DNA of 64,000 bases from CAVQAH01 sp963784195 (GTDB lineage Bacteria; Acidobacteriota; Vicinamibacteria; Vicinamibacterales; 2-12-FULL-66-21): contig CAWARA010000015.1 of assembly GCA_963784195.1 (NCBI GenBank), positions 248,001 through 312,000 on the forward strand. Direction: 5' to 3'. Below the pieces are notes generated by a model. The model had not been told where the DNA came from, made no database searches, and saw only the letters and a program-made list of their open reading frames with translations. Of the stretch, positions 27,736 to 37,383 are shown one piece after another (position 1 is the stretch's first letter; each line of letters opens with the position of its first letter). Both the position numbers and the translations under genes were made by a program.

Positions 27736-28930
27736 ACGCGGCGTGCATCAGTCGCACCGAGTCGTCCAGCTGTTCACGTTTGACGAGCCAGGTAGCGCGG
27801 AACGATGACGTCGCCAGTCCATGCGACGCGACGCGATGGTCCTGCAAGCAGGTGGCGCCTCGCCGCACGTTCTGGTAGGTGGCGTTGATACCGGCGCCAA
27901 CGATGCTCACGGCGCCGAGGCCATCGATGACCTGCGCGTCGGCGCCGAACGATTCTGCGAGCGCGCGCCGAAGGCGATCCTCGTTGTGCAGGTTCTCGCG
28001 CGAGATGACGAGCGTTGTGCCGTCGGCGCTGCCACCGAACGCCGCGACGTGCAGCTGCTTGCCGCTGACGCCGCACTCGTCGAGGATGGTGACGAGACGA
28101 GTCGGGTCGCCAGTCGCCTGAAGCACCAGCAGGTCGCGCTCGCTCGCCACACCCGCAACGGTGCCAGGCACCCGCGGCGCGAACCGCCGGACGACGGTGC
28201 CGTCTGTCGTCGGATCGTCACCGGGAAGAGCCGAGCTGGTCGCGCGCGCGTAGATCGCGATCCCTTTTTCCTTGGCGAACTCGACGGCCTGCGCGTTCAG
28301 CACCTTGGCCCCGGCCTCCGCCAGCTCCTGCGTCTCTTCGTAGGTGAGCGCTCCGATCCGCCTGGCCTCCGGGACAACGCGCGGGTCCGCCGTGTAGACA
28401 CCGTCGACGTCCGAACAGATCTCACACCACTCGGCGCCGAGCGCGGCGGCCATCGCGACGGCGGTCGTGTCGCTTCCGCCGCGACCGAGTGTCGTGACCT
28501 CTCGGCGGTACGAGACGCCCTGATACCCGGCAATCACCACGACCCGCCCGCGCGCGAGCTCGTCCTGCACCCGGAACGGCCGGACTTCGACAATCCGCGC
28601 GTCCACGTGGCGGTCGTTGGTGATGATGCCGGACTGGCTGCCGGTGAAGCTGATGGCGTCCCCGCCAAGCTCGCGAATCGACATCGACAGCAGCGCCATC
28701 GAGATCCGCTCGCCAGCGGAGAGGAGCATGTCGAGCTCGCGGCGGTCGGGATTGACCGAGACCTTTCGGGCGAGCGCCAGGAGCTCGTCTGTCGTATCAC
28801 CCATGGCGGAGACGACGACCGCGACGTCGTAGCCAGCCGCCTTCGTCTGCATGATGCGCTCGGCGACCTTCCGTATGCGCGTCACGTCGGCAACGCTGCT
28901 GCCGCCGTATTTCTGGACGACTGTGGGCAT
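27695..28930 (-). CDS. lysC: Aspartate kinase
   Basis: 411 residues. It phosphorylates aspartate as the first step toward lysine, threonine and methionine. The amino-acid kinase domain begins VVQKYGGSSVAD, with LGRGGSDTTA and CSDVDGVYTADPR. Two ACT domains follow from about residue 265 and usually mediate feedback inhibition (ILDECGVSGKQLHV). The C-terminus is extended by about 20 residues that overlap the SDR gene on the other strand. The upstream region contains a long hairpin repeat at 29047-29297. Confidence 0.93.
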   Translation of the reverse strand: MPTVVQKYGGSSVADVTRIRKVAERIMQTKAAGYDVAVVVSAMGDTTDELLALARKVSVNPDRRELDMLLSAGERISMALLSMSIRELGGDAISFTGSQSGIITNDRHVDARIVEVRPFRVQDELARGRVVVIAGYQGVSYRREVTTLGRGGSDTTAVAMAAALGAEWCEICSDVDGVYTADPRVVPEARRIGALTYEETQELAEAGAKVLNAQAVEFAKEKGIAIYARATSSALPGDDPTTDGTVVRRFAPRVPGTVAGVASERDLLVLQATGDPTRLVTILDECGVSGKQLHVAAFGGSADGTTLVISRENLHNEDRLRRALAESFGADAQVIDGLGAVSIVGAGINATYQNVRRGATCLQDHRVASHGLATSSFRATWLVKREQLDDSVRLMHAAFIDRPSPVSSARP

Positions 28931-29046
28931 GGGGGAGGATACGCCAGTCGTTAGCCGCCGGTCGAGCTGCGCGTGGAGTCCACGGGGTTGTTGGGATGCC
29001 GGACGGAGTCACGAGCTGCTGGACGGAGCTCACGGACAAATCTAAA

Positions 29047-29297
29047 ACGCAGAGATGCAGAGAGCGCTGAGATCGCAGAGATACGCGGCACGACCGGCCG
29101 CGCCGGAGGCGCGGGTGAGGGGACGAGCGAAACGACGAATGAGAGAGCCTGCAGGCAGCGGGTGGCTCTCTCATTCGTCATTTCGCTCGTCCCCTCATCA
29201 GCCTGGCTGCGCCAGGCTGCCGGTCGTGCCGCCTGCCTGCTTGTCGATGGAATTGAGAGGGCGTCCCTGCGCGCTCGGCGTTCTCTGCTTCTCTGCG
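29047..29297. repeat. Long hairpin repeat element, copy A
   Basis: About 250 bp that can fold back on itself. Terminal inverted repeats of 26 or more bases carry CGCAGAG-type motifs. Inside are a 14-base perfect pair (29085-29098 with 29219-29232) and a 34-base pair (29116-29149 with 29164-29197; 33 of 34 match). Small hairpins CCGCGCC..GGCGCGG (29098-29114) and GCCTGG..CCAGGC lie between. It sits upstream of lysC and downstream of the ABC gene. Copies B and C share the ends. No gene is seen inside. Confidence 0.8.
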
Positions 29298-29334
29298 TTG
29301 TAGGTTTTGGCAAGTAGTTGCCGTCGCGAATCGA

Positions 29335-31299
29335 TCACCGAAACAGTTCTTCCCCGGCCTCCATGGTCGCCTCCATCTGACGCATCACCATACTGTGATA
29401 GACCCCACGAGCGGCCATGAGGTCGTCGTGAGTGCCGCGTTCGACGATGCGGCCTTCCTCCAGCAGCAGAATCATGTCGGCGCGCCGGATGGTCGAGAGG
29501 CGGTGGGCGATGACGAATGTCGTGCGGCCGGCCAGCAGGGAAGCCATCGACGCCTGAATGAGCTGCTCGCTCTCCGTATCCAGGTTGCTCGTCGCCTCGT
29601 CCAGGATCAGAATCTGCGGCGCCGCGAGAATTGCTCGCGCGATCGCCAGTCGCTGGCACTGACCTCCTGACAATTTGACACCGCGTTCCCCGATGAAGGT
29701 CCCATACTGCTCCGGGAGCCTCACGATGAATTCGTGTGCGTTGGCACGGCGAGCGGCATCCTCGATCTCCGCATCGCTCGCGTCGTGGCGGCCGTACGCA
29801 ATGTTGTCGCGCACGGAACCGTCGAAGAGGAACACGTCCTGCTGGACGATGGCGAGCAGGTCGCGATAGGTGCTCAGACGAAAATCACGGATATCGGCGC
29901 CGTTGAGCAGAATGCGGCCCCGTGTCGGGTCGTGAAAGCGTGCGACCAGGTCCGTCACCGTCGTCTTGCCGGCGCCGCTGCGTCCCACGAGCGCGACCAC
30001 CGATCCACCCGGCACGGTGACGTTGAAGTCGATCACGACCGGCTTGCCCTCGCGATACTCGAATTCGACATCGTCGAACCTGATTTCGTGTACCTCGTGC
30101 GGAGCGTCCAGGGCACCCGGCTTGTCGGGCTTGTCATCCTCCATCGCCAGAACCTCGAACACACGCTCCATCGCCGCGAGCGACCGCTGCAGCTCGGAAA
30201 ACGAGTTGACGATGTTCCAGACCGGGTTCATCAGCAGGAACGTGTACCACTGGAACGCCATGATGTCGCCGATTGACGCGCGCCCGACGATGTTCAGGTA
30301 GCCGCCGTACCACACGATGACGACGTTCACGGCGCCCAGCAGCAGTCCCCACGATGACCAGACGACGAGTTCCCGCCGATGCGCGAACAGTTCCTTGCGC
30401 AGCACCGTATGTCGCCCGAGCATGTAGTCGAGCAGTTCCCGCATCTCGCGGCCGAAGGCGCGCACGACGCGAATGCCGGAGAACGTTTCCCCGACGCGGC
30501 CGTCGATGTGTTCCACGTCTTTGCGGACGGTGCGGTAGATCGGCCTGACGCGCCGCGAGAACGAGAAGCTCAGGACCATGATGCCGGGGATGATCGCCAG
30601 CGCCGTTAACGCGAGCCGCCAGTTCAGCAGCGTCAGAATGGTGACGGCGGTGATCAAGCGGATCAACGACACCGACGGCGAGATGACCGCCATTTGCAGC
30701 AGCCCGCTCGTGGTCTCCACGTCTCCGGTCAGCCGTGACAGGATTCCGCCGGTCTTCATGTCCCATAGCTTGGGCAGTGGAAGGTGGAGCATGCGGTCGA
30801 ACAGCGAGCGTCGCAGCGACAGCATGACCCGGATGTTGAGGAGCTTCTGCCGGTAGTCTTTGAAGACGCGAATGAGGGTCGACATCACGATGACGCTGAC
30901 GAACGCGCCGCCTGCAAAGTGCAGCCGCGACAGGCGCGCAGCCGTGTCGAGCCCGGAAATCAACAGCACGCGATCGATGATGAATCGCATGAACAGCGGC
31001 TCGACCATCTCGAGGCCTGCCGTCAGCAACGCCAGGAGGAACACCGTCCCAATCGCGTAACGGTGCGGCCACAGCCAGCGCAGGTAGTCGCGCAGGTACT
31101 CGCGACGCTTTCCGCGGAGGAGCCGCGGCTTTTCCTGAGCCGGCGCCGGCTGGTCCTGCGGCGGCTTTCCCGGCTCCTTGCCGGGCTCCGAATCGTCCAG
31201 CCGCCGCTCACGATAGGCCCGGACGAAGGCACGGTAGCGCGCGTGTGAGGAGCGGGCTCGGGCCGTGTCCGGCGGGTGGTCGGTCGATGGTTCGTGCAT
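29335..31299 (-). CDS. ABC exporter, fused membrane and ATPase domains (MsbA-like)
   Basis: 654 residues. A charged, proline-rich N-terminal extension of about 80 residues precedes a six-helix ABC_membrane domain (about residues 80-370). The ATPase has Walker A GRSGAGKTT, Q-loop IVQQDVF, signature LSGGQCQR, Walker B ILILDEATSNLD and the switch histidine in IAHRLST. Half-transporters of this kind work as homodimers and export lipids, drugs or peptides; the cargo is not evident. The gene diverges from the Cys-cluster protein gene. Confidence 0.9.
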   Translation of the reverse strand: MHEPSTDHPPDTARARSSHARYRAFVRAYRERRLDDSEPGKEPGKPPQDQPAPAQEKPRLLRGKRREYLRDYLRWLWPHRYAIGTVFLLALLTAGLEMVEPLFMRFIIDRVLLISGLDTAARLSRLHFAGGAFVSVIVMSTLIRVFKDYRQKLLNIRVMLSLRRSLFDRMLHLPLPKLWDMKTGGILSRLTGDVETTSGLLQMAVISPSVSLIRLITAVTILTLLNWRLALTALAIIPGIMVLSFSFSRRVRPIYRTVRKDVEHIDGRVGETFSGIRVVRAFGREMRELLDYMLGRHTVLRKELFAHRRELVVWSSWGLLLGAVNVVIVWYGGYLNIVGRASIGDIMAFQWYTFLLMNPVWNIVNSFSELQRSLAAMERVFEVLAMEDDKPDKPGALDAPHEVHEIRFDDVEFEYREGKPVVIDFNVTVPGGSVVALVGRSGAGKTTVTDLVARFHDPTRGRILLNGADIRDFRLSTYRDLLAIVQQDVFLFDGSVRDNIAYGRHDASDAEIEDAARRANAHEFIVRLPEQYGTFIGERGVKLSGGQCQRLAIARAILAAPQILILDEATSNLDTESEQLIQASMASLLAGRTTFVIAHRLSTIRRADMILLLEEGRIVERGTHDDLMAARGVYHSMVMRQMEATMEAGEELFR

Positions 31300-31322
31300 C
31301 CTGGGTTCTCGAATCGGCTAGA

Positions 31323-31353
31323 CAGAATTGTGGCCGGAGTACGCAGAATTGTG
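31323..31353. promoter_or_regulatory. Direct repeat CAGAATTGTG, 21 bp apart
   Basis: The ten-base word CAGAATTGTG occurs at 31323-31332 and 31344-31353, two helical turns apart, in the divergent promoter region between the ABC exporter and the Cys-cluster gene. This spacing suits binding of a dimeric regulator on one face, but no regulator is identified. Confidence 0.35.
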
Positions 31354-31449
31354 AAGCCCGCGATCCGCTCGCCGATGCAGAAATCGCACGCTTTTCAGGC
31401 GCTTTCCGCGGTCAAGCGCGTAATTCCGGGCGGCAAGGATGATGCTCGT

Positions 31450-32169
31450 GTGAATCACATGATCGGCGACCGGATCGACTTCGTCTCGGCGTACTGCGAC
31501 TCCTGGTGCGAGCGATGCGCCTTCACCCACCGGTGTTCCTCCTTTGCCGCGCGAGCGGCGATCGCCATGTGTGGCGACGTGCGCCAGGGCCTCGAGCTGG
31601 CGGTTGGCCGTCCACGATCCGCTGACCGGCGCGCCTCCATGCAGCCCATGCCGGCCTGGCTGGCCGAAATCCAGGACGTCGAGGTGTCGGCCGAGGAGTC
31701 CGCCCGATGGGAGCGGGAAGAGGACGATCGCCGGCTCCGGCTCGACGGGACGTCGTTGATGAAAACCGCCAAGGCTGTCGCCGAGCTGTCGCGGGAATGG
31801 CTCGCCGCGCAACCCGCCGGACTGCAGCCGAGGACCGATCCGGTTCTCGCCGAGGCGCTCGCCGTTGCGCAGTATGACGTGCACCTCTTCTGGGTAAAAC
31901 TCTATCGCGCGCTCGACGGCCGCGACCGGGAAGACGAGGAAATCGACGACGACGATCCGATCCAGAACGACTGGAACGGATCGGCGAAGGTGGCCCTGAT
32001 CTGCATCGAACGCTCCGACGCGGCCTGGCGCGTCATCGCTGCATCGACAGCGCAGGAGACACCGCTTGCCATCGCGGATCAGTTCCGCGATCTCCAGGAC
32101 GAGGTCGAGCGCGAGTTTCCGGACGCGTGGCGCTTCGTCCGGCCCGGGTTCGACGAGCCCGGACGCTGA
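31450..32169 (+). CDS. Uncharacterised protein with N-terminal Cys cluster
   Basis: About 239 residues from GTG 31450 (ATG 31459 is equally possible); the open frame continues upstream but overlaps the divergent ABC gene. The opening segment FVSAYCDSWCERCAFTHRC has spacing C-x3-C-x2-C-x5-C, followed by MCGD, and looks like a metal-binding site. The middle is rich in acidic residues (REDEEIDDDDP), and the C-terminus is helical. I do not recognise a named family. The sequence looks soluble and cytoplasmic. A role cannot be given. Confidence 0.65.
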   Translation: MNHMIGDRIDFVSAYCDSWCERCAFTHRCSSFAARAAIAMCGDVRQGLELAVGRPRSADRRASMQPMPAWLAEIQDVEVSAEESARWEREEDDRRLRLDGTSLMKTAKAVAELSREWLAAQPAGLQPRTDPVLAEALAVAQYDVHLFWVKLYRALDGRDREDEEIDDDDPIQNDWNGSAKVALICIERSDAAWRVIAASTAQETPLAIADQFRDLQDEVEREFPDAWRFVRPGFDEPGR

Positions 32170-32199
32170 TGCCGCCGCTGAGCGGCGACGCGGCGGCAA

Positions 32200-32338
32200 T
32201 GGGCGATGGGCGATGGGCGATGATCGCTACTTTTGCCCTCAGCCCCTTACCCTTTTCCCATCGCCCATCGCCCATCGCCCATCGCCCATCGCCCATCGCC
32301 CATCGCCCATCGCCCATCGCCCATCGCCCATCGCCCTT
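32200..32338. repeat. Inverted pair of GGGCGAT/CCCATCG heptamer arrays
   Basis: Three GGGCGAT units (32200-32223) face about eleven CCCATCG units (32258-32334), the reverse complement, across a short spacer. The transcript could form a long repetitive hairpin ending 12 bases before the start codon of the propeller gene. The same unit, also inverted, recurs at 47485-47587. Confidence 0.85.
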
Positions 32339-32350
32339 TGCCCATAAGAT

Positions 32351-33377
32351 ATGAGCGTGCCGACTGTCCGACATGCCCTGGTCATCCCCATCTTTCTCGC
32401 GCTCGGAACATTGCAAGGTCCGCCGTCCTGGACCGCGCAGACGAGCGGTGTCACCGCGCGTCTGCGTGGTGTCAGCGCCGTCAACGAGCGGGTCGTGTGG
32501 GCCAGCGGCTCCCAGGGCACGGTGATCAGAAGCGATGATGGCGGCGCGTCGTGGCGCCGGTTGACCGTGCCCGATGCGGACAAGCTCGATTTTCGAGACG
32601 TCGACGCGGTCGATGCGCAGACGGCCTACATCCTCAGCATCGGCAACGGTGACGCATCCCGGATCTACAAGACGTCGGACGCCGGTGCGACATGGACGCT
32701 GCAGTTCCGCAACGAGGATCCGAAAGCTTTCTTCGACGCGATGACGTTTCGCGACGCCACGCACGGGTTCGCGTTCAGCGATTCGATCGACGGGAAGTTC
32801 GTCATCCTGAGCACGACCGACGGGGGCGCACACTGGAACCGGATCCCGGACCCGTCACTGCCCGCGGCGCTTCCAGGTGAGGGCGCCTACGCGGCGAGCG
32901 GCAGCAACATCGCCATTCGTGGCCGGCATGTCTGGATCGGAACGACCGCGTCACGCGTGCTGTGGTCCGCAGATGACGGGAAATCGTGGAACGTCTCGCA
33001 AACGCCGCTGCCCACGGGCCCCAGTGCCGGCATCTTTTCGATCGCCTTCAGCGATGACGCACATGGCATCGTCGTCGGCGGTGACTACAAGCTCGAGAGC
33101 GAGGCTGTCGACAACGCCGCCGTGACGAGTGACGGCGGGCGGACGTGGACCGTGATCCGCGGGTTGTCCGGTTTTCGGTCGGCAGTCGCGTACGTGCCGG
33201 GCGGCAAGTCAGACGGTCATGGCGGTCGGTCCTTCGGGCGCCGACCTCTCCACGGATGGCGGCAAGACGTGGAAGCCGATTCCCGGTGCCGGCTTCCACG
33301 CCCTCAGCATCGCCTCGAAATCCCCCGTAGCGTGGGGAGTCGGCGAAAAGGGTGCGATTGCGAAGCTCCCATTCTGA
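32351..33377 (+). CDS. Exported YCF48/BNR-like beta-propeller protein; one frameshift
   Basis: About 341 residues once repaired. A signal peptide is followed by repeated propeller blades, each with an Asp-box-like SxDGGxxW pattern: SDDGGASWRRL, TSDAGATWTL, TTDGGAHWNR, SADDGKSWNV, TSDGGRTWTV, STDGGKTWKP. The frame changes near 33209; removing one base continues VPGGKS into TVMAVGPSGADLS and leads to the stop at 33375-33377. Photosystem-assembly-type (YCF48-like) propellers are common in non-photosynthetic Acidobacteriota as secreted proteins of unknown role. The start codon lies just after the inverted heptamer array, so the array may be in its leader. Confidence 0.82.
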
Positions 33378-33461
33378 TCCCGTTAGCTCGACGGCGGCGT
33401 CAGCCCCATCATCCGCATACGCCGCGTTGCACCCGTCGGTCGACGCGGGCCTGCGAATGCG

Positions 33462-33836
33462 CTACTGGTCGGGTTTCCAGGAATAGCTGCGAATGGCCGA
33501 CTCTTCGTCATCGAAGGTCTCGAACACGAGGACGAGCTTCATCATGGAGAGGAGCCGCTGGGTGCGGCTCGTCAGGCGGACTAGCTTCATGTCGCCGTCG
33601 GCAGCGCGAACGGCCTTCGCCTTCGCGACCATCATGCCGACGCCCGAGCTGTCGATGTGACTGACGGCGGCGAGGTCGATGATCAGCTTCACCTGGCCGC
33701 GTGCGATCAGCTCGACGATCTTCCGCCCGAACGCGAGATCGCCGTCGTCCACCAGCATCTCGCCCGAGAGGACGAGCACGGTGACGTCATCCACCTGGTG
33801 TTCCGCGATCTGCAGCCGTGAGGCGCCCTCGGCCAT
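33462..33836 (-). CDS. STAS-domain protein (anti-sigma factor antagonist type)
   Basis: About 124 residues from ATG 33836; the open frame allows a start at 33875, but STAS similarity begins here. The core has VTVLVLSGEMLVDDG and the phosphorylation-loop motif HIDSSGVGMMV, whose serine is the usual target of an anti-sigma kinase. The C-terminus LVFETFDDEESAIRSY closely resembles that of the STAS protein at 47899, so the two are paralogues. No RsbW-like kinase or sigma factor lies nearby. Confidence 0.85.
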   Translation of the reverse strand: MAEGASRLQIAEHQVDDVTVLVLSGEMLVDDGDLAFGRKIVELIARGQVKLIIDLAAVSHIDSSGVGMMVAKAKAVRAADGDMKLVRLTSRTQRLLSMMKLVLVFETFDDEESAIRSYSWKPDQ

Positions 33837-33932
33837 CGCCCACTCTACGGACAGTGCCAAGGATATCACCGGCACACGCGCGTAAAGTCCTGACGCTGTC
33901 GCCAGAAATGCAGGGGCGGGTCCCGCCCGACG

Positions 33933-35019
33933 TCAGGGAATGCGCTTCGTCGACGTCCGGCCGAACTCGTCTTCAAGGCGGGATTTCACGTCTCTCAGGA
34001 TGCGCGCGGTCGCGCTGCGCGCACGTGACCTCACGATCGACCGCTTCGCCCCTGCGAGGAGACCCTCGAAGAGATCGACCCGCGACCGGTTGATGTAGAT
34101 GACCAGCGTCTCTGGCACCGTCGCGTCCGGCGTTTCGATCAGCAGCGTCAGCCCGAGGGACGCCGTGAAAAAGTGACTGGCATAAATCTGTTTGGTCGCG
34201 ACGGCGGTCACGCCGTCCTGTGGAGCGGTGATGAGCGAGTGCGTGATGCTGACGACCGGTCTCGTGCCCACCATGTCGTGCGACCAGGTACAGGAAATCC
34301 TCTACACCAGCTGGCAGGGGGCCATTGAACGCACCGATCGCGGCGGCCAGGGACGGAAGCCCATCGGCCAGGTACTCGGAGCATCGCAGGATCTCACTGA
34401 GCCGGACGAGCAGTGAACTCGGCTGTTCGCGGTCGCGATACTCAATCAGCTGTTCGTTGCCGGCGGCGATGTAGCGCGCCGAGTACGTGGCCAGGTGGTC
34501 GGTGAACGCGGCGGACACCTGCTGATCCGTTGCCTGTGCTTCGCGCATCGAAGCAAATCGCGAGAGTCCTGATGCGTCGAGCTTGATGCGGCATCCGTCG
34601 GCGCGGCACGCACGCAGGTCGTCGAGCTCGCGCCGAGCCAGCTGCAGGGACGCCATGTCCGACGCGGACGGCTGGTTGCCGAAGCGGCTAACCTGCAGCA
34701 CCGCTTCGTCGCGCTTGAACGTATCGATGGCGCGAAAGCGTTCGATGTAAAACGCCGCCGGCACGCGAATGCGCACCGCGGCGCCAATCGCGACCTCGTC
34801 GTCGGCGGCGTCGAGCGGCTTGGCGACGACTTCTCCTGTTGCGATGCGCCGCAGGTCCGCACCCGAGAACTTGGCGTAATTACGGAGCATCGAGTCGGCG
34901 GTGATCGAGCGATTCGTCGCCTCGGGACGCAGGGCGAAGGCGGCGACGATGACGGCCGCCAACGCGATTCGCCGTCGCAGCGACTGGGTCGACGTGGGTA
35001 GGTCGGCTCGATCATGCAT
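33933..35019 (-). CDS. Uncharacterised exported protein; one frameshift
   Basis: About 361 residues once repaired. An N-terminal hydrophobic segment (IALAAVIVAAFALRP) suggests export or anchoring. The body is mixed alpha/beta with a conserved-looking joint DFLYWSHDMVGTRPVVSITH, restored by removing one base at 34287-34288; without this the frame runs into arginine-rich nonsense. The C-terminus is basic. I do not recognise the family. Upstream lies an AT-rich palindrome in an AT-rich gap that probably carries its promoter. Confidence 0.65.
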
Positions 35020-35055
35020 GGGTCCAGTGGCTCCCTTCGCCGGACATCCCTACCG

Positions 35056-35081
35056 ATAACTTTTAACGATTTAAAAGTTAT
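35056..35081. promoter_or_regulatory. Perfect AT-rich palindrome, possible operator
   Basis: ATAACTTTTAA and its exact reverse complement TTAAAAGTTAT flank a four-base CGAT spacer. The site lies 37 bases upstream of the leftward exported-protein gene and 140 bases upstream of the rightward cupin gene. In such GC-rich surroundings an 11+11 AT-rich match is unlikely by chance. It could be an operator for a dimeric repressor. A terminator is less likely, since both flanking genes point away from it. Confidence 0.5.
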
Positions 35082-35220
35082 GTGAGACTGTAACGGTCTC
35101 GCCGCCCGAAGTCAATTAAAGAACTAAAACTAAATGGTCTTTTCCCGCAAGCTCCTCGGTTTGACCGCGTCCCCGCAAATCCACCATGATTCGCGTCGAT
35201 TGTAAGGGGAGGCGAGGCTG

Positions 35221-35637
35221 ATGTTGACCCATTTCCTGTATTCGAAGGCTGTGCGACTGGCGATCTGGATCGTCGTCTTGATCGCCGGGATTGCCATCTG
35301 GACCTTATCCGACAAGCTGGGAGCCCTTCAGCAACAGCCCTCCTCGCAGACGCGCCGCGAACCGCAGTTCGAGAACGATCACGTCCGCGTCTGGAAATCG
35401 ATCATCCTGCCCAACCAGCCGCTCGCCCTGCATCGTCACGATCACGGCCGAACCATCGTGGCCCTCAAGGGCGGCACGCTCGACGTCGTCGACGCCAAGG
35501 GGCAAACGATCAAGAAGATGACCTGGGAGACTGGAAAGGCTTACTGGCTGGACGTGGACCCGGCTGGCGAGCAGCATGGGGATCTCAATCGTGGTGAGGC
35601 GCCGATCGAAGTCGTTGTCGTGGAGATGCGGAGGTAA
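35221..35637 (+). CDS. Membrane-anchored cupin-like protein
   Basis: 138 residues. One membrane helix lies near residues 12-30 (LAIWIVVLIAGIAIWTL), then a cupin-like beta-barrel with HRHDHGR as the likely metal site and EQHGDLNRGEAPIEVVVVE closing the barrel. The topology suggests a periplasmic or outer-leaflet cupin held by its helix. The reaction is unknown. Its stop is overlapped by an octanucleotide array. Confidence 0.75.
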   Translation: MLTHFLYSKAVRLAIWIVVLIAGIAIWTLSDKLGALQQQPSSQTRREPQFENDHVRVWKSIILPNQPLALHRHDHGRTIVALKGGTLDVVDAKGQTIKKMTWETGKAYWLDVDPAGEQHGDLNRGEAPIEVVVVEMRR

Positions 35638-35688
35638 GTGCGCAAGTGCGCGAGTGCGCGGGTGCGCACGTGCGCGAGTGCGCAAGTG
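35638..35688. repeat. GTGCGCAA-type octanucleotide array (6 units)
   Basis: Six eight-base units GTGCGCNN run without interruption between the cupin stop and the DUF885-like start. This is the only period-8 array seen; the others in the window have period 7. Confidence 0.8.
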
Positions 35689-35705
35689 AAGGCGGGAGGC
35701 GGTTG

Positions 35706-37366
35706 ATGCGTCGTTCAGTGCAGTCGTCGCTGGTCCTGGCGGGTGCTCTCTTGGTGGGTGTGCTCGTTGGCGGGGAGCCGATTTCGGGGCAGCCGAAGGG
35801 GGACGGATACGCCAAGCTGGTGGCGCTGTTCGAGGAATGGCGGGCGTTTCAGAGGCCGAAGGTTGTTGACGGCGTGCCGGACTACACGGCGCGGGCGATG
35901 AAAGCGCAGCAGGAGGGCGCTGCCGGCGTTTCAGCGGCGGTTGATGGCGATCGACACGGCTGGATGGTCCATCGCACAGCAGGCCGATCTGCACATCGTT
36001 CGGGCAGAGATGAACGGGCTCGAGTTCGATCATCGGGTGATTCGGCCGTGGGAGAACGATCCGGCGTTCTACATGACGGTCTTTGGTTCCGAGAGCGACC
36101 AGCCGGCACGCGAGGGGCACAACGCGTTCGGGAGCCTCGAGCTGTGGAGCTACCGGTTCCCACTCGACGCGAAAAGCATTGCGGAGATTGGCGCGGGGCT
36201 TCGAAGCGTGCCACCCATGCTCGATCAGGCTCGCAAGAACCTCGTCGGCACGAAGCGGGATCTCTGGACCTTCGGCGCGCGGGCGATGAGGCAGCAGACC
36301 GGAGTGCTCGACCGGTTTGCGAAGCGGCTCACGGATCCCGCCAGCAGCGCGCTCAAGGCTGACGTCGATCGTGCGCGCGCCGCCACCGAGGCGTTTGCTG
36401 ACGTGGCTGGACGGCGAAGCGTCCAGGAAGACGACGCCTTCCGGCATCGGCGTGAGCAACTACGACTGGTATCTGAAGAACGTCGCGCTGTTGCCGTATA
36501 CCTGGCGCGACGAGGTCGTACTGATGGAGCGCGAGCTGGCCCGGGCGCTGTCGTCGCTGGCGCTCGAGGAACAGCGGAATGCGAGCCTGCCTCCCGCCGC
36601 CGCCATTTCCAACGCCGACGAATACGCGCGCCGGGCGCAGGACGGCGTGACGGAGTACATGAAGTTCCTCGCCGACCGGCAGGTGATGACCATCCGGGAC
36701 TACATGGATCCGGCCGTACGGGCCAGGGTCGGCAATTATTCACCTCCGCCGCGGGAGTTCTTCGGCGAGGTCGACCACCACGATCCGCAGGTGATGCGCA
36801 CGCATGGCTACCACTGGTTCGACAAGGCGAGGATGGCGAACGATCCGCATCCGAGCCCGATCCGGCGCGGTCCGCTCCTCTACAACATCTTCATCTCGCG
36901 CACCGAGGGGCACGCCACCGGGTGGGAAGAGATGATGCTCGACGCCGGCATGTTCGACAGCCGCCCGCGGTCGCGTGAGCTGATCTACATCCTGCTCGCG
37001 CAGCGTGCGGCGCGCGCGCTCGGTGACCTGCGCATGCACTCCAACGAGGCGACGCTGGAGGAGGCGGCCAAATTCACGTCGGCACAGACGCCACGCGGTT
37101 GGTTGAGCCTCGAGGGCAACCTCGTCCGCTCCGAACAGCATCTCTACCTGCGGCAGCCGACTTATGGCACGAGTTACGTCATCGGCAAGATCCAGATCGA
37201 GCAGCTGCTGGCCGACCGCAGGCGGCAACTCGGCAACAGCTTCACGATGAAGCGCTTCATGGACGAGTTCGACGCTGCCGGTTTGATCCCGATCTCGCTG
37301 ATGCGATGGGAGCTGACGGGAGAGATGAGCCGCGATTTGCAGCCGGTGTTGACGGTCCGGAAATAG
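35706..37366 (+). CDS. Exported DUF885-like protein; two frameshifts
   Basis: About 553 residues once repaired, from ATG 35706 with a signal peptide (VLAGALLVGVLVGG). Two one-base surpluses break the frame. At about 35919, repair gives EGLPAFQRRLMAIDTAGW; at about 36403, repair gives AFADWLDGEASRKTTPSGIG. The segment SRTEGHATGWEEMMLDAGMF fits the DUF885 region where family members have EGWALYxE, and IGVSNYDWYLK is also typical. DUF885 proteins are helical and peptidase-like with an M32-like fold, but no activity is established for most. Secreted. Confidence 0.78.
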
Positions 37367-37383
37367 TGAGCGGGCGAAGCGCC

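Noticed and set aside
28931..29334. Small genes or a transposase inside long-hairpin copy A
   Set aside because: Open frames here exist on both strands only because the sequence is self-complementary; they have no motifs.
32200..32338. CRISPR-like array
   Set aside because: The repeat period is seven bases with no spacers and there are no cas genes; this is a simple tandem repeat.
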